From assembly GCA_027886905.1 (NCBI GenBank), contig JAPCJO010000002.1, positions 21,859-85,858 on the forward strand: DNA of 64,000 nt. Reading direction: 5' to 3'. The position numbers and the translations under genes were made by a program. Position 1 is the stretch's first letter; each line of letters starts with the position of its first letter. The DNA comes from Nitrososphaerota archaeon. GTDB lineage: Archaea > Thermoproteota > Nitrososphaeria > Nitrososphaerales > Gagatemarchaeaceae. The notes beneath the pieces were generated by a model. The model was given only the letters and a program-made list of their open reading frames with translations. It searched no databases and had not been told where the DNA came from. This document shows positions 16,960 through 24,768 of the stretch, in pieces.

Positions 16960-17601
16960 TTAGGAAGGATGCCGGGCCGCCGGACGCAAGGCCAGGCTCT
17001 TCAGGAGGCGGCTGCTTGTCGTCTGCTTGGCACCTCGCGAGAGCATGACCCTCAGGGCGGTGGCGGAGTCGGTCCGCTTGAGGTTGACCCCTCTCACGCA
17101 GTCGGTTAAGACGTAGGTCTCGAAGCCTTGCGCCGCCCCGTCGAGCACCGTGTTCTTGACGCAGTAGTCGGTCGCCAGCCCGGCGACGTAGATCTGCCTC
17201 ACGCCGAGACCGCGGAGCTTGCGCGCCAGGTCTGTCCCCTGGAAGCCCGAGTACGCGTCTTCGGCTTGGAGGGTGCCCTTGTCTATGACTTGGGCGTCGG
17301 CGGGGACCACGAGCGCCGGATGAAAGCTCGCTCCAGGCGTGTTCTGGACGCAGTGCGGCGGCCACGGTCCTCCGCTGGCCTTGAAGGAGACGTGGTTCTT
17401 CGGGTGCCAGTCTCGCGTAAAGAAGACGGGCAGGCCGGCCCTTTCGAACGCCCCGATCAGCTCGTTGACGGCCGGAATTATCTCGTCCCCGTCGGCTACC
17501 GGGAGGGATCCTCCGGGGCAAAAGTCCCTCTGTATGTCGACGACGATGAGGGCTCGCTTCGGTTCTACGTCTGCGCGGTCTGCGATTCCTCTCGTCGGCA
17601 T
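16960..17601 (-). CDS. pncA: Nicotinamidase
   Basis: This 213-residue isochorismatase-fold hydrolase has the nicotinamidase triad: Asp in LIVVDIQRDFCPGGSL, Lys in VIDKGTL, and Cys in GLATDYCVKNTV. The metal-site region RDWHPKNHVSF also matches nicotinamidases. It converts nicotinamide to nicotinate and ammonia in NAD salvage. The combination of FCPGGSL, DWHP and YCVK makes this more specific than a generic isochorismatase call. It is monocistronic, convergent with the amidase gene and divergent from the HxlR regulator. Confidence 0.88.
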   Translation of the reverse strand: MPTRGIADRADVEPKRALIVVDIQRDFCPGGSLPVADGDEIIPAVNELIGAFERAGLPVFFTRDWHPKNHVSFKASGGPWPPHCVQNTPGASFHPALVVPADAQVIDKGTLQAEDAYSGFQGTDLARKLRGLGVRQIYVAGLATDYCVKNTVLDGAAQGFETYVLTDCVRGVNLKRTDSATALRVMLSRGAKQTTSSRLLKSLALRPAARHPS

Positions 17602-17709
17602 GGTCGGTAAGGGATGTGGCCCCTTAAAATCGATTCCTCGGGCGAGCCGAATTAGGCAATCACGTTTATATACTTAGTTACGCAAATGGACTAGATAGGC
17701 GAAGCTAAG

Positions 17710-18075
17710 TTGAGCGAAACGAAGCAGATGACTCAGGAGAACGAGGAGAACTGCAAGCTGGTCTACGCCCCGTGGAACCAGCTGACCAAGGTCTGGACCC
17801 TCCCGGTGATCCATAGCCTGGGCCTCAAGGAGCCCGCGAGGTTCAACGAGCTGAAGAGGAGGACGCAGGGAATAAGCGCGACGAGCCTGACGGAGAGGCT
17901 CAGCGAGCTCGAGCGCGAGGGCATCGTCCAGCGCAAGGTCTTCCCCGACTCGCCCCCGAGGGTGGAGTACTCCTTGACCAAGAAGGGCTGGGAGCTGCAG
18001 GCCATACTGGGCGAGTTCGCCGAGTGGGCAATCAAGTGGGGCAAGCCGCAGGCGCCGGAAGCCAGTAGCCAGTAG
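17710..18075 (+). CDS. HxlR-family transcriptional regulator
   Basis: This 121-residue winged-helix protein has the HxlR pattern: WTLPVIHSLGLKEPARFNEL, RTQGISATSLTERLSELERE and VEYSLTKKGWELQAIL. HxlR proteins bind DNA as dimers and often respond to thiol or aldehyde stress; the single Cys near residue 18 (NCKLVYAPW) sits where the redox-sensing cysteine of HypR/YodB-type members lies. The start is TTG 17710; TTTATATAC at 17665-17673 is a strong TATA box that leaves a leader of about 14 bases. The next gene (18145, flavin- or F420-binding protein) is a plausible target. Confidence 0.85.
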   Translation: MSETKQMTQENEENCKLVYAPWNQLTKVWTLPVIHSLGLKEPARFNELKRRTQGISATSLTERLSELEREGIVQRKVFPDSPPRVEYSLTKKGWELQAILGEFAEWAIKWGKPQAPEASSQ

Positions 18076-18144
18076 CGCCGAAGAGACCTACTCACGGGCT
18101 CCAGACTGCCAGACATAATAGCGGGAGCTCAGTCTCTTTCTCTG

Positions 18145-18528
18145 ATGAAGAGCAAGGGCCTCGTCAGCAAGGCGGACAGGATAGAGGCCGTCACCTTCAG
18201 CGACGAGGAGGTCGAGTTCCTCACCCAGAGCAGGCTCGCGAGGGTGGCGACGGCCTCGAGCGAGGGGCAGCCTCACGTCGTGCCAGTCGTCTACGAGTTC
18301 GACGGCACTGCCTTCTACTTCACCGGTTGGAACCTGGAAAAGAGCCTGAAGTTCCAGAACCTGCTCCAGAACAAGAAGGTCGCCATCGTCGTGGACGACC
18401 TCGTCACCGTCAGCCCGTGGAGGCCGCGCGGGGTGGAAGTCAGGGGTGTGGCAGAGCTGGGGAGCGAGGGAGGCCGTCCCTACGTGAAAGTCTGTCCTCA
18501 GGTCAAGCGCAGTTGGGGCTTCCGCTAG
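18145..18528 (+). CDS. PPOX-type flavin/F420-binding protein
   Basis: This 127-residue split-beta-barrel protein has FLTQSRLARVATASSEGQPHVVPVVYEF followed by FYFTGWNLEKSLKFQNLLQNKKVA. This is the core of pyridoxamine-5'-phosphate-oxidase-like proteins. In archaea members of this size usually bind F420 or FMN and reduce small molecules. The 3' end overlaps the convergent agmatine-deiminase gene by four bases. It lies directly after the HxlR regulator on the same strand, which could control it. The substrate is unknown. Confidence 0.8.
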   Translation: MKSKGLVSKADRIEAVTFSDEEVEFLTQSRLARVATASSEGQPHVVPVVYEFDGTAFYFTGWNLEKSLKFQNLLQNKKVAIVVDDLVTVSPWRPRGVEVRGVAELGSEGGRPYVKVCPQVKRSWGFR

Positions 18529-19592
18529 CCGGGCGCGGGTTGCTGCTGGCTGACGCAGTGGATTCCTCCGAAGCCGTAGACGAGCTCCCTGCAGTCGACC
18601 GGGACAATCTTTCTGCCGTGGAAGTAATCCGAGAGTGTGTCGAGGGCAGCGCCGTCCCTCCTCGCGTCGCCGAAGACAGGCACGAGCACCGCCGAGTTGC
18701 CGATGTAGAAGTTCGCGTAGCTGGCAGGGAGCCTCTCGCCGTCCGCCTCCACTCCGCGCGGCATCTCGATCGGCACGACCTCTAAGCCGCGCCCCCGGTC
18801 GTCCCTGTGCTTCGCGAGCAGGGCGCGGTCTTGTTCGAGTGCGGCGTGATTGACGTCGCCGGCGTCAGGCTCGGCCATGCACACGACCGTTTCCTCGTTC
18901 ACGAACCTCGCGATGTCGTCGACGTGTCCGTCGGTGTCGTCGCCAGCGACCCCCTCCCCAAGCCACACGACGCTCTCCACCCCCAGGTAGTCGTGGAGGA
19001 GGCCCTCGAGCTGGGCCTTCGAGAGCTGAGGGTTCCGGTTCTTGTTGAGCAGGCACTGTCTTGTCGTCAGCAGCGCGCCCCTGCCGTTGACGTCTATCGA
19101 GCCGCCCTCCAGCACCACCCCGGTCTCGAAGATTCTCAGACCCGTAGACCTCGCGACCTCCAGCCCGGTCGCGTCGTCGGGGAGGAGGTCATCGTACTTG
19201 TCCCCCCAGGCGTTGAACTTCCACTTGGTCGCCGCGACGGCCTTCCGCCTCCCGCCCTTCACGAAGATGGGGCCATAGTCCCGCATCCACACGTCCGCGC
19301 TCTTTATTTTGTGGAAAGCCACCCCCTTCGCCCCAATCATCGACCGCACCCGGTCCTCCATGTGCTCGTCGTCCACGAGCAGGTCGACCCGCTCCCCCCT
19401 GGCTAGGGCCTCAATCATCTCCACGTAGGCCGCCTCCACCTTCGAGACTATTTCGGGAGGAAACGTGAGAGGGTTCTTCGGCCAGGAGAGCCACGTGGAG
19501 TCGTGCTTCGCCCACTCGGCGGGCATCGAGAACCCCAGTCGGGCTGGCATCTCCACCTCGGCCTTGGCCGCTCCGCTCTTCGCTCTGGACAT
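18525..19592 (-). CDS. aguA: Agmatine deiminase
   Basis: This 355-residue guanidino-group-modifying enzyme carries WLSWPKNPLTFP, the substrate-binding ADVWMRDYGPIFV, LEGGSIDVNG, a catalytic His/Asp region DGHVDDIARF, and the nucleophile Cys in GGIHCVSQQ near the C-terminus. These are the agmatine deiminase (AguA) signatures; the enzyme makes N-carbamoylputrescine and ammonia from agmatine. The next upstream gene on the strand encodes the matching amidase, so the two form the agmatine-to-putrescine route. It starts seven bases after the aguB stop, so the genes are surely co-transcribed. Confidence 0.9.
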   Translation of the reverse strand: MSRAKSGAAKAEVEMPARLGFSMPAEWAKHDSTWLSWPKNPLTFPPEIVSKVEAAYVEMIEALARGERVDLLVDDEHMEDRVRSMIGAKGVAFHKIKSADVWMRDYGPIFVKGGRRKAVAATKWKFNAWGDKYDDLLPDDATGLEVARSTGLRIFETGVVLEGGSIDVNGRGALLTTRQCLLNKNRNPQLSKAQLEGLLHDYLGVESVVWLGEGVAGDDTDGHVDDIARFVNEETVVCMAEPDAGDVNHAALEQDRALLAKHRDDRGRGLEVVPIEMPRGVEADGERLPASYANFYIGNSAVLVPVFGDARRDGAALDTLSDYFHGRKIVPVDCRELVYGFGGIHCVSQQQPAPG

Positions 19593-19599
19593 GGGATTC

Positions 19600-20481
19600 C
19601 TAGCTCGAGATCTTACGGTAGGTCTCCGGCCTCCTGTTCCTCAGGAAGCCCCACCCCTCCTCCACCCGTCTTCCGAGCTCGAGGTCGCAGGTGGCCAAGA
19701 GGACCTGCTCGCTGTCGTCCGCTCGCGCGAGGACCTTCCCGAACTGGTCGCAGACGAAGGACCCGCCCCAGAAGCTCATCCGCCCCTCATTCCCGACGCG
19801 GTTGACCGCCGCCACGACCATGCTATTGGCTATGGCGTGCCCGCGCTGGACCGCCTCCCAGGCATCGTGCCAGTCGCCCTCAGCCTGCTCTATCCCGTCG
19901 ACCCTCCCTATAGCCGTGGGATAGAAGATGACCTCCGCGCCCTTGAGCCTCTCCACCCTCGCCGGCTCCGGGTACCACTGGTCGAAGCAGATCAGGACCC
20001 CCAGGCTGGCGGCGCGGGTCTTGAAGACCGGGTAGTCACTCCCGCTCGAGAAGTAGTCCTTCTCGTAGAACGACTCGTCCTCGGGGATCTGGACCTTCCT
20101 GTACTTGCCGAGCACGCGGCCCCGCTCGTCGAAGACCACCGACGTGTTGTAGAGTCGGCCGTCGCGCGCCTTCTCGTAGAGCGACCCGCCGACGAGCGCG
20201 ACCTTGGACGCGCGCGCGGCCTCGGAGAGGCGCTTGGTGGTGGGCCCGGGGATTGGCTCGGGGTCCACCCTCGCCCCCTTTTCCTGGGGGAAGTAGCGGC
20301 TTGCGAAGAGCTCTGGGAGGCAGACTATCGACGCACCCCTCTTGGAGGCCTCATCGACCATGGCAAGGGCCTTCGAGACGTTGGCTTCGCGGTCGTCGCC
20401 CATGGCCATCTGGACCAGGCCGAGGGTCACCTCGCGGTGGGCGCCTTCGCCCATGGCCACGCGCTTGGTTCGGCTCGTCAT
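19600..20481 (-). CDS. aguB: N-carbamoylputrescine amidase
   Basis: This nitrilase-superfamily protein of about 290 residues shows the Glu-Lys-Cys triad in CLPELFASRYF, KYRKVQIPED and GVLICFDQWYPEPAR. The closest described group is AguB, which releases putrescine from N-carbamoylputrescine with loss of CO2 and ammonia; pairing with aguA supports this. The frame is open far upstream inside the ppcA gene. The start is placed at ATG 20481, immediately after the ppcA stop; ATG 20496 (overlapping ppcA by 13 bases) is an alternative. Order on the strand is ppcA, aguB, aguA. Confidence 0.88.
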   Translation of the reverse strand: MTSRTKRVAMGEGAHREVTLGLVQMAMGDDREANVSKALAMVDEASKRGASIVCLPELFASRYFPQEKGARVDPEPIPGPTTKRLSEAARASKVALVGGSLYEKARDGRLYNTSVVFDERGRVLGKYRKVQIPEDESFYEKDYFSSGSDYPVFKTRAASLGVLICFDQWYPEPARVERLKGAEVIFYPTAIGRVDGIEQAEGDWHDAWEAVQRGHAIANSMVVAAVNRVGNEGRMSFWGGSFVCDQFGKVLARADDSEQVLLATCDLELGRRVEEGWGFLRNRRPETYRKISS

Positions 20482-20483
20482 CT

Positions 20484-22070
20484 CTAGCCCAGACATCTTC
20501 TGAGCTTGGCCGCTTCTATGAAAGCGTTTGAGGCGCTGGACCTCTCGCCGTCCATCGCGCACATCATGAAAGTGTTTACGAAGTTCTCGTGCTTCTTCGA
20601 CCTGTTGTCGGAGGGACCGAGCGGGAGGGAGAGGGTCTCCTCGATGGTAGAGAGGTCGGCCATCACGTACCTCAGCGCAGTCTTGAGCTTCTCCTTGTTC
20701 ATCTGCGTGAACTTCGCCATGAGGTCGTACTTGTCGACCAGCAGGTGGACGGTCTCCCACGAGACCAGCGAGCCCGCCACGCGGTAGTCGTACTGGATCC
20801 CCTTGTAGGCGTGCTTCAAAGCGTCGAACTCCTTGTCCGTGAGCGAGCGCAGCGCCTGCGCCCCGATGAACTCGGGCGGGATGCCCAGCGAGTAGAAGGC
20901 CGCGGCGAACGGGATGGCCCGGGGCATGGTGACCCCCTTGACCCTCCTGCTGTAGCCGAAGAGCCCGATGTGCAGCTTCCTGGCCCTCCTTGTGGGGATG
21001 AAGGCCGCGACGTAATTGATCAGGGGCGCGAGTATCTCGACCCTCGACTGGAAGACGGGTATCAGCTTCTTCATCGCGCCCTCGAGAAGCAGGATCTCTT
21101 CCTCGTCGACCTCGGCGAGCTCGCCGTTCGGGAGGCGCTCGTTGAGCGTCGCGATCCCCTTCTCGACCGCGTCGCTGGGGTAGTCGTAGCGGAACGCGGA
21201 CTGGATAGTGACCGTCGAGAGGCCCTTGTACTCGGAAAGGAAGTTGTCGATGTTCTCCGGGTTGAGGTGCCCCCTGAACGGCATCGTCCCCACTCCGAGG
21301 ATGGGGTTCATCCTCACCCCGGTCTTTTTCTGGACCTCGGAGAGCTTGCCGAGGGCGACCTTCGAGAGCAGGACGGCGGTGATCAGGCCATAGTTGAGCG
21401 CCGGGTCAGACCTGGCGATGAAGACCCGCATGACCTCAGGCTTGACGGCCCTGATGTACTCGAGGACTATCTTGTCCATGGACATCAGGCTCGGGGCGTC
21501 CTCGACCAGCGGGATCGCGTCTATCTTCTTGGGCAAGAACGCGCCCACCCAGTCCTTGACCTTCATCGAGCCACCCAGGCTGACGTCCTCGATACCCGCG
21601 ATGGCCTTGGCGTAGCACCGGTCCAGCCATAGGAGCTCCGACCCCTTCGTCGTGAACGGAAGTATGACTGAGGAGACCGGGACGCTCTCCCTCTCGTAGA
21701 ACGCGCTCGCCACGTCCGCCTGGAGGGGGATCGACTGGAGCGTCTGGGTGACTATCTTCCGCTCGGCCTTCTCGACCAGCGGGTTGGGGATGCGGTAGGT
21801 GAGGAAGATGTCGCGCCCGAAGACGTTGTCCATGAAGTAGTCCGGGTACTTGCTGAGGAGCTTCCTGACGACGTTGGTGTCGACGTCCTTCCCCTCTGAG
21901 TCCCACATGACCTCGCTGCAGGCGAGCTTGCTGAAGGCGATGTATGCCTCGTCGAGCTCGGTCTCTCCCTCAATCACCCCGTTGGTGGACGACGCCCAAG
22001 GGGGCGTGTTCGCGTTGTCGGGGTGCTGGGTCGTCATCGTCTTGGGGATGAATCTTTTCTCGTCGACCAA
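20484..22070 (-). CDS. ppcA: Phosphoenolpyruvate carboxylase, archaeal type
   Basis: This 528-residue protein opens with FIPKTMTTQHPDNANTPPW and contains GVGTMPFRGHLNPEN and IQSAFRYDYP. These are hallmarks of the short archaeal-type PEP carboxylase, which is about half the length of the bacterial enzyme. It fixes bicarbonate onto PEP to make oxaloacetate, an anaplerotic step. The start is TTG 22070; a CATAATAATC element at about 22101-22110 lies about 35 bases upstream. ATG codons at residues 12 and beyond fall inside the conserved N-terminus. aguB and aguA follow directly on the same strand, an unexplained pairing of central carbon and polyamine genes. Confidence 0.92.
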   Translation of the reverse strand: MVDEKRFIPKTMTTQHPDNANTPPWASSTNGVIEGETELDEAYIAFSKLACSEVMWDSEGKDVDTNVVRKLLSKYPDYFMDNVFGRDIFLTYRIPNPLVEKAERKIVTQTLQSIPLQADVASAFYERESVPVSSVILPFTTKGSELLWLDRCYAKAIAGIEDVSLGGSMKVKDWVGAFLPKKIDAIPLVEDAPSLMSMDKIVLEYIRAVKPEVMRVFIARSDPALNYGLITAVLLSKVALGKLSEVQKKTGVRMNPILGVGTMPFRGHLNPENIDNFLSEYKGLSTVTIQSAFRYDYPSDAVEKGIATLNERLPNGELAEVDEEEILLLEGAMKKLIPVFQSRVEILAPLINYVAAFIPTRRARKLHIGLFGYSRRVKGVTMPRAIPFAAAFYSLGIPPEFIGAQALRSLTDKEFDALKHAYKGIQYDYRVAGSLVSWETVHLLVDKYDLMAKFTQMNKEKLKTALRYVMADLSTIEETLSLPLGPSDNRSKKHENFVNTFMMCAMDGERSSASNAFIEAAKLRRCLG

Positions 22071-22107
22071 GTTGTGCTAAGCGGGCGACGGTCTCCGGGA
22101 GAGATTA

Positions 22108-22116
22108 TTATGTTAG
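22108..22116. repeat. Direct repeat, left end of TnpB element
   Basis: The nine bases TTATGTTAG here recur exactly at 23415-23423, on the other side of the tnpB gene. They contain TTAT, a typical flanking tetranucleotide of IS200/IS605-type elements. Nine matching bases within two short flanks could be chance, so this is suggestive only. Confidence 0.4.
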
Positions 22117-22166
22117 CCCTTTTTGAGTAGAAGATCCGTCGGCGCTTAAATAGCAAACCAGTCTTC

Positions 22167-23423
22167 GTGTCCGTGCCGCTTGTGCGAAAGGTGATCCGGC
22201 AAGACCTCGAGCCAACCGTCGACCAAATTGCACTGATGGAGTGCTTCCGACAGATGACAAATCACAGCATTCGAATTGGTTTGGAATTCGAGAGGAAATA
22301 CGGCATCACGCCCCCGATGAGAGAACTCTCGCGGCTCTCATACGCTCACCTGAAATCGTATCAGTGCTACGCACAATATCGGTTGTGTGCGATCTCCAGG
22401 GCCGCTGGAATCCTTTCTTCTCGGAAGAAGTCCATCAAAAGAGGGTTTCCAACAAGGAGCCCGTTCGTGTCCAAGCGCATGATAGTCTCCTGTTACGGGT
22501 TCGACATTCAAGACGGCCATCTCGTGATCCATCTAGTTTCAGGGGCGTCCGAATCAATCGCACTCAACAGCCATACGCTGGATGTCATCTCTAATCCCAC
22601 GGTAAGAGTTTGTTCCTTCACTTTAACAGAAAAATCACTCTGTCTCTGCATATCGAAAGAAGTCCCGACGCCTAACCTTGCCGAAGTCAGAGGCGCCATT
22701 GGCATTGATAGAAACCTTAGGAACGTCACGGTCGGCAACGAGGAAGTGGTCACCTACTATGACGTCTCTAAAGCGGCTAAAGTTGCGGAGAATACAAGGA
22801 GAATCATTGCGTCGTTCAAAAGGGGTGATAGGAGAGTTCGGCAGGGGTTAATCTCAAAATATGGAAATCGGAGGCGGGAGAGAATCGAGCGCATTTTGCA
22901 CCTTGTATCGAGGGATATCGTCGAGAGGGCCAAGGCGAAGAGGCAAATTATAGTATTCGAGGAAATCAAAGGAATTCGCAACCTTTACAGGAAAGGCAAT
23001 CGTCAGGGGAAATCCTACAGGGCGCAAATGAACTCTTGGCCATTCTACGAGGTCAAGAGGCAGATAGAGTACAAAGCGGCATGGGAAGGAGTTCCAACAA
23101 TAACACTATCGAGACGCGAGACACGAGGGACCACGATGGACTGTCCACAATGCGGGGAGAGACTCCAAGTGCCAGTTCGAGGCGATCGGGGTCGCTATCG
23201 CCAACTGTGGTGCGCATACTGTGAGAGGTGGAGGGATCGCGACCTAATCGCAGTCCTCAACATCTCTCGCAGAGGGTGGTTGAGGTCCGACCATTCTTCG
23301 AAGGAAGGCGGGGCAAGGGGAGCCATGAGGGGGAACCCGGAACACGCAGGGGAGCCGGTAATCCTCAGAGTCGATGCCTCGAAGCCACGCGACGTATTCA
23401 CGCGCGGCAGAACCTTATGTTAG
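22167..23423 (+). CDS. tnpB: TnpB-type RNA-guided nuclease of an IS605-family element
   Basis: This 418-residue protein has a RuvC-like active site: Asp181 in AIGIDRNLRN, Glu265/266 in VFEEIKGI and Asp359 in RDLIAVLNI. An inserted zinc ribbon has Cys326, Cys329, Cys349 and Cys352. All catalytic and metal residues are present, so the enzyme should be active. Its codon and base composition is clearly more AT-rich than the neighbours, a sign of transfer. There is no tnpA transposase nearby, so the element cannot move by itself. The start is GTG at 22167 or 22173; CTTAAATAGC at about 22144-22153 is the promoter. The guide (omega) RNA is expected to overlap the 3' end of the gene. Confidence 0.88.
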   Translation: MSVPLVRKVIRQDLEPTVDQIALMECFRQMTNHSIRIGLEFERKYGITPPMRELSRLSYAHLKSYQCYAQYRLCAISRAAGILSSRKKSIKRGFPTRSPFVSKRMIVSCYGFDIQDGHLVIHLVSGASESIALNSHTLDVISNPTVRVCSFTLTEKSLCLCISKEVPTPNLAEVRGAIGIDRNLRNVTVGNEEVVTYYDVSKAAKVAENTRRIIASFKRGDRRVRQGLISKYGNRRRERIERILHLVSRDIVERAKAKRQIIVFEEIKGIRNLYRKGNRQGKSYRAQMNSWPFYEVKRQIEYKAAWEGVPTITLSRRETRGTTMDCPQCGERLQVPVRGDRGRYRQLWCAYCERWRDRDLIAVLNISRRGWLRSDHSSKEGGARGAMRGNPEHAGEPVILRVDASKPRDVFTRGRTLC

Positions 23424-23443
23424 ATGGAACTCGACGTTCCATC
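23415..23443 (+). repeat. Right-end direct repeat and hairpin of the TnpB element
   Basis: TTATGTTAG at 23415-23423 repeats the left-end sequence and contains the tnpB stop codon. It runs into a perfect hairpin, stem GATGGAAC at 23423-23430 and its complement at 23436-23443, with a loop of five. Subterminal hairpins are typical of IS200/IS605 right ends, and the 3' part of the guide RNA is encoded here in characterised TnpB loci. If so, bases directly after the element end would act as guide sequence. Confidence 0.5.
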
Positions 23444-23504
23444 GGTCAGCAATTCTTCCACCCTGACAAAAAAGTCGGCGCGCTAGCGCTAATAACCGCG
23501 GGCG

Positions 23505-24344
23505 ATGACTTGTGGAGGCTTGTCTTCCAACAGCCCTCTGGCGGGCACCGATTGGGATGGCAGCGCCCGGGCTTACGACCGTTTCGAGAAGAAGTGGCAT
23601 TACTATTTCAGGGTCGCGGAGGGCCTGGTCCGTCCGCTCGGGATTGAGCGCGACTCGAGAGTCTTGGAGCTCGCGTGCGGAACGGGGGCCTGCACCCTGG
23701 CGTTGTCCAGGCGCTGCCCTTCGGGAGAGGTGGTTTGCGTGGAGAGGTCTGCCCCGATGATGGACATGGCGAGGAAGAACGCGCGATCGGCACGACGGGA
23801 GAACGTCTCCTTCGTGCAGGGGGACGTGAGCCGCCTCCCAGAGCTTCTTGCCTGCGAGGCCAGGTTCGACTTTGCCGTGTGCAATTCAGCCTTTTGGCAG
23901 TTTCCCAAGAGCGTCCAGGTGGGAGAGGCTGTGCGCAAATCGCTAAAGCCGGGAGGAGTGTTCGCCTTCAACCTCCCATCACTCTTCAGTCTGACGAAGG
24001 AACGGCGACTCTATCGCGACGCGGTGGACGAGGTTCTAGGCAAACATGGAATCGACCGCAGGAGGTTTTGGCGACGCAGGAAGCGCGAGGACTACCACGC
24101 TTCGGTGGAACGCGCCGGATTCACCGTCGTCAAGGATACCCACTACTACGTCGTCGTGCAGGCAAGAGAGATGATGGAGTGGAGGAGCATACCCATCTTC
24201 GCGAGGAGGTGGGGAAACTTCGCCGGTCTCCCCGCTGGCGTCTCGGCCGAGATATCCAGCACGATAAGGAAGAGACGGCTGCTCTGGCCAGATGACAGGG
24301 GGAGAAGGAGCAGATGGCGGATGATAATGTCGATTGGAGAATGA
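23505..24344 (+). CDS. SAM-dependent methyltransferase, class I
   Basis: This 279-residue protein has the AdoMet-binding motif VLELACGTGACTLAL at about 53-67, the acidic second motif VVCVER, and QGDVSRLPEL and CNSAFWQFP further on. It is a Rossmann-fold small-molecule or lipid methyltransferase with an aromatic-rich N-terminus (WHYYFRVAEGL). The frame opens with ATG 23505, but CTAATAACC at about 23489-23497 is only 14 bases upstream. A TTG at 23520 would give proper leaderless spacing and may be the true start. The menaquinone C-methyltransferase is missing from the men locus 4 kb away; this protein is not an obvious MenG but cannot be excluded. Confidence 0.8.
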   Translation: MTCGGLSSNSPLAGTDWDGSARAYDRFEKKWHYYFRVAEGLVRPLGIERDSRVLELACGTGACTLALSRRCPSGEVVCVERSAPMMDMARKNARSARRENVSFVQGDVSRLPELLACEARFDFAVCNSAFWQFPKSVQVGEAVRKSLKPGGVFAFNLPSLFSLTKERRLYRDAVDEVLGKHGIDRRRFWRRRKREDYHASVERAGFTVVKDTHYYVVVQAREMMEWRSIPIFARRWGNFAGLPAGVSAEISSTIRKRRLLWPDDRGRRSRWRMIMSIGE

Positions 24345-24355
24345 GCTACCTTGCC

Positions 24356-24748
24356 TCACTTCACCACGAGCACGTCGCACTTCGAGTGAGCTACGACGGC
24401 GGAGGAGGTGCCTCCCATGAGAAGGCGCTCGAGCGCAGACAGGCCCCTCCTGCCTATCACGCCCAGGTCGGCCCGCCTGCTCTTCTGAGGCCGCGAGTAT
24501 CTCGTCCGCGACTTGTCCATCCCTCAGCACCCCGGTGACGTCGCCAACCGTCCGTTTGGCTTTGGTGACCGCTCTTTCCGAGGACATCGTTGCCGCTCTG
24601 CATGGTCTCCTCGTAGGCTGAAGGGGGGGACCACCACGACAATGGCGAGGCGCGCGTCGCACGCCGCCTCCAGGGAGGCCACCCTCTAGAGCGCACTCTC
24701 GGCGGTCTTGGAGCCGTCGTAGGCGAGGAGGATCCGCCGATAGCCCAC
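24356..24748 (-). pseudogene. Decayed universal stress protein (UspA) gene
   Basis: Read on the minus strand from a GTG at 24748, the sequence gives VGYRRILLAYDGSKTAESAL, then an in-frame TAG, then an interrupted body. The last part returns to a clear UspA C-terminus in another frame: ADLGVIGRRGLSALERLLMG and AVVAHSKCDVLVVK, with a stop at 24356-24358. One stop plus at least two frameshifts make this a pseudogene rather than a single sequencing error. It closely resembles the intact uspA at 53881-54324 (RRGIRGLERFLMGS, AKCDVLVVK). Confidence 0.85.
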
Positions 24749-24768
24749 CGGCTGTGATGGGATGTGGG

